Below are positions 7,837 to 8,684 of a stretch of DNA of 8,684 bases, one piece after another. The stretch is from JAAYLU01 sp964458805 (lineage in GTDB: Bacteria > Synergistota > Synergistia > Synergistales > Aminobacteriaceae): assembly GCA_964458805.1 (NCBI GenBank), contig CAYWKH010000083.1:1-8684 (forward strand), in the 5' to 3' direction. Numbering within the stretch: the stretch's first letter is position 1; each line of letters opens with the position of its first letter. A program made the position numbers and the translations under genes. The notes under the pieces were generated by a model. That model was given only the letters and a program-made list of their open reading frames with translations. It searched no databases and was not told where the DNA came from.

Positions 7837-8352
7837 CTATTTCGCAGCGCCGTCCCCGGATGAGGCACGGCGCACCGATTCAAGCACATCCACGGCCTTT
7901 TCAGGGGAGAGCAGGCCGTAAACTTCGTCGTCCACCATCATGACCGGCGCAAGGCTGCAACACCCCAGGCAGGCCACGTACTGGAGGGTGAAGAGGCCGT
8001 CCCCGGTGGTGCCCCCGTCCTCCACTGAGAGGTGTCTCTGGATCTGATCCCCTATGCGAGCCGAGCCCTGGACGTGGCACGCCGTCCCGCGGCACAGTCT
8101 GACCGTGTGCTTCCCCTTGGGCTGCAGGCGGAACATCGCGTAGAAGGTGGCCACTCCGAACATCTCCGCGGCCGGGATGTCCATCTCGCGGGAAAAGTAG
8201 TCGACCGCCTCGGGCGCTATGAACCCCATCTCCTGCTGAAGGTCCGCCAGGAGCGGTATGGTTATTCCCTTCTTCCCCCGGTAGCGTTCCACTATTGGAG
8301 AAAGGCGTCTCTCCAGGACGGAGCTCGCTGAAGCCTCCGACGTCATGGTCAT
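7837..8352 (-). CDS. NuoE/HydC-like thioredoxin-fold [2Fe-2S] subunit
   Basis: 171 residues from ATG 8352, with AGGAGG 7 nt upstream. A second ATG two codons later is less well spaced. After a short polar N-terminus comes the helical NuoE domain (about 14-80; LLADLQQEMGFI, AAEMFGVATFYAMF), then the thioredoxin-like [2Fe-2S] domain with C87-x4-C92 (CRGTACHVQG) and C128-x3-C132 (CLGCCSLAPV). All four ligands are present, and a fifth Cys (C131) makes the second motif CLGCC rather than the frequent CLGAC. Length is typical for NuoE/HydC (about 160-175). It pairs with the NuoF-like subunit and holds a cluster close to FMN. It is the first gene of the three-gene operon and is transcribed away from the glutaredoxin-like gene. 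No quinone or membrane subunits of complex I accompany it, so a soluble complex is expected. Confidence 0.95.
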   Translation of the reverse strand: MTMTSEASASSVLERRLSPIVERYRGKKGITIPLLADLQQEMGFIAPEAVDYFSREMDIPAAEMFGVATFYAMFRLQPKGKHTVRLCRGTACHVQGSARIGDQIQRHLSVEDGGTTGDGLFTLQYVACLGCCSLAPVMMVDDEVYGLLSPEKAVDVLESVRRASSGDGAAK

Positions 8353-8359
8353 TGTCTCT

Positions 8360-8365
8360 CCTCCT
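8360..8365 (-). promoter_or_regulatory. Ribosome binding site for the NuoE-like gene
   Basis: AGGAGG on the minus strand inside a longer purine run (GAGGAGGAGAGA), 7 nt before ATG 8352. It fixes the start at 8352. Confidence 0.8.
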
Positions 8366-8400
8366 CATGCTGTTGGGTGAAAAACCAGGTGATGGTATTC

Positions 8401-8406
8401 ATTATA
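8401..8406 (-). promoter_or_regulatory. -10 element of the redox operon promoter
   Basis: A perfect TATAAT on the minus strand, within GATATAAT (8408 to 8401). Transcription would begin near 8394, giving a leader of about 42 nt to the ATG at 8352. With a 17-bp spacer the -35 position (8424-8429) reads GGGATA, only three matches to TTGACA, so the promoter may need an activator. This is the best sigma-70-like site upstream of the operon; it is a prediction from sequence only. Confidence 0.55.
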
Positions 8407-8438
8407 TCGCTTTTTTGGACAATTATCCCCACCGTAAG

Positions 8439-8459
8439 ATATCCGTCTATTTCGGATAT
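8439..8459. promoter_or_regulatory. Inverted repeat, candidate operator in the divergent promoter region
   Basis: ATATCCG (8439-8445) and CGGATAT (8453-8459) form a perfect 7-bp dyad around a 7-nt spacer. The right arm overlaps the -10 of the glutaredoxin-side promoter, a repressor-like place. The centre is about 55 bp upstream of the predicted start of the redox operon, an activator-like place. It does not match the Rex, PerR or Fur consensus I know. The regulator is unknown. Confidence 0.5.
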
Positions 8460-8462
8460 AAT
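8457..8462 (+). promoter_or_regulatory. -10 element of the glutaredoxin-like gene promoter
   Basis: A perfect TATAAT on the plus strand, within GATATAAT (8455-8462). Transcription would start near 8469, leaving a leader of about 56 nt before the TTG at 8525. The -35 position at 17-bp spacing (8434-8439, GTAAGA) is weak, with three matches. Prediction from sequence. Confidence 0.55.
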
Positions 8463-8510
8463 GGGGCCGACGCGCGGAGGTATTTACCACGCGAATTATC
8501 CTGGAGATTC

Positions 8511-8516
8511 AGGAGG
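8511..8516 (+). promoter_or_regulatory. Ribosome binding site deciding a TTG start
   Basis: AGGAGG, 8 nt before TTG 8525. The next in-frame candidate, GTG 8534, would be 17 nt away and would remove the first beta strand residues, so the TTG is chosen. Confidence 0.75.
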
Positions 8517-8524
8517 TGTTACTG

Positions 8525-8684
8525 TTGATCACTGTGTACTCGTCAAGGACGTGCCCCTGGTGCACCAAGGTCAAGGAGTACCTGGAGGGGAAGGGAATCG
8601 CGTTCGAGGTGGTGGACGTCGCCGCGGACAGGGAGGCGGCTATGGATATGGTCAAGAAGACCGGACAGATGGGCGTGCCCGTCA
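8525..8684 (+). CDS. Glutaredoxin-like protein (CPWC), cut by the right window edge
   Basis: 53 residues are visible from TTG 8525. The first strand ITVYSS leads to the redox motif CPWC (residues 10-13), followed by the helix TKVKEYLEGKGI, the strand FEVVDVAAD, and a helix ending in the TGQMGVPV turn with the conserved cis-Pro of the thioredoxin fold. This pattern is typical of small NrdH- or YruB-like glutaredoxins of about 75-85 residues, so roughly 25 residues lie outside the window. It would reduce disulfides in the cytoplasm, taking electrons from thioredoxin reductase or a similar enzyme; in anaerobes such genes often sit next to thioredoxin reductase or peroxiredoxin genes, which would be to the right. 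It diverges from the NADH/ferredoxin operon and shares its 172-bp promoter region. Confidence 0.88.
   Translation, partial: MITVYSSRTCPWCTKVKEYLEGKGIAFEVVDVAADREAAMDMVKKTGQMGVPV

Noticed and set aside
6052..8352. Part of respiratory complex I
   Set aside because: No membrane subunits, an extra ferredoxin tail on NuoF, and a NuoG-like subunit fused to GltD point to a soluble complex.
8421..8501. Direct repeat AATTATCC at 8421-8428 and 8494-8501
   Set aside because: An 8-base repeat in an AT-rich intergenic region is weak evidence, and its positions do not fit a common operator arrangement.
8499..8514. Small hairpin TCCTG-6 nt-CAGGA overlapping the glutaredoxin ribosome binding site
   Set aside because: Only 5 bp and likely to arise by chance; not enough to claim a translational switch.

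Overview
The window is a high-GC (by eye, low to mid 60s percent) bacterial chromosome segment from a draft or metagenome scaffold; it contains one run of exactly 100 N (2727-2826). The gene content suggests a strict anaerobe that balances NADH, NADPH and ferredoxin pools and takes up amino acids. An amino-acid-fermenting lineage such as Synergistota would fit, but that placement is inference from gene style only; no taxonomic marker is present.

Layout, left to right. (1) 1-1562, plus strand: an almost complete FAD-dependent oxidoreductase of the fumarate reductase/succinate dehydrogenase flavoprotein family, probably missing only its first couple of codons. (2) 1563-1622: short convergent intergenic stretch with a perfect 11-bp hairpin, a likely shared terminator. 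(3) 1623-2726, minus: the mature part of a branched-chain-amino-acid-type ABC transporter solute-binding protein, cut by the gap at its signal peptide. (4) 2727-2826: assembly gap. (5) 2827-8352, minus: a tight three-gene operon read right to left: a NuoE/HydC-like thioredoxin-fold [2Fe-2S] subunit, a NuoF/HydB-like FMN/NADH subunit with an extra C-terminal 2x[4Fe-4S] ferredoxin domain, and a large multi-cluster subunit in which a complete GltD/NfnB-like FAD/NAD(P)H module is inserted between NuoG-like N- and C-terminal parts. (6) 8353-8524: compact divergent promoter region with two opposed GATATAAT octamers and an ATATCCG-N7-CGGATAT dyad. (7) 8525 to the right edge, plus: a CPWC glutaredoxin-like protein with a TTG start, truncated by the window.

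The centre of interest is the NuoE-NuoF-(NuoG+GltD) complex. It is soluble in design (no membrane subunits and no membrane segments seen), has an NADH/FMN site in NuoF and a second, probably NADP(H)-binding FAD site in the GltD module, and carries a long chain of Fe-S clusters suited to ferredoxin. The molybdopterin-like tail of the large subunit has lost any Cys/Sec that could bind a metal in an active site, and there is no [FeFe] hydrogenase H-cluster domain, so neither formate nor H2 is an obvious substrate. The simplest hypothesis is a soluble, possibly electron-bifurcating NADH/NADPH/ferredoxin transhydrogenase-type complex, built differently from NfnAB and from HydABC. The divergent glutaredoxin gene hints at common redox control.

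No tRNA, rRNA, CRISPR array, insertion sequence or prophage signal was seen. A reading frame runs through the gap and would fuse the large subunit to the binding protein; this is an artefact of the N run.
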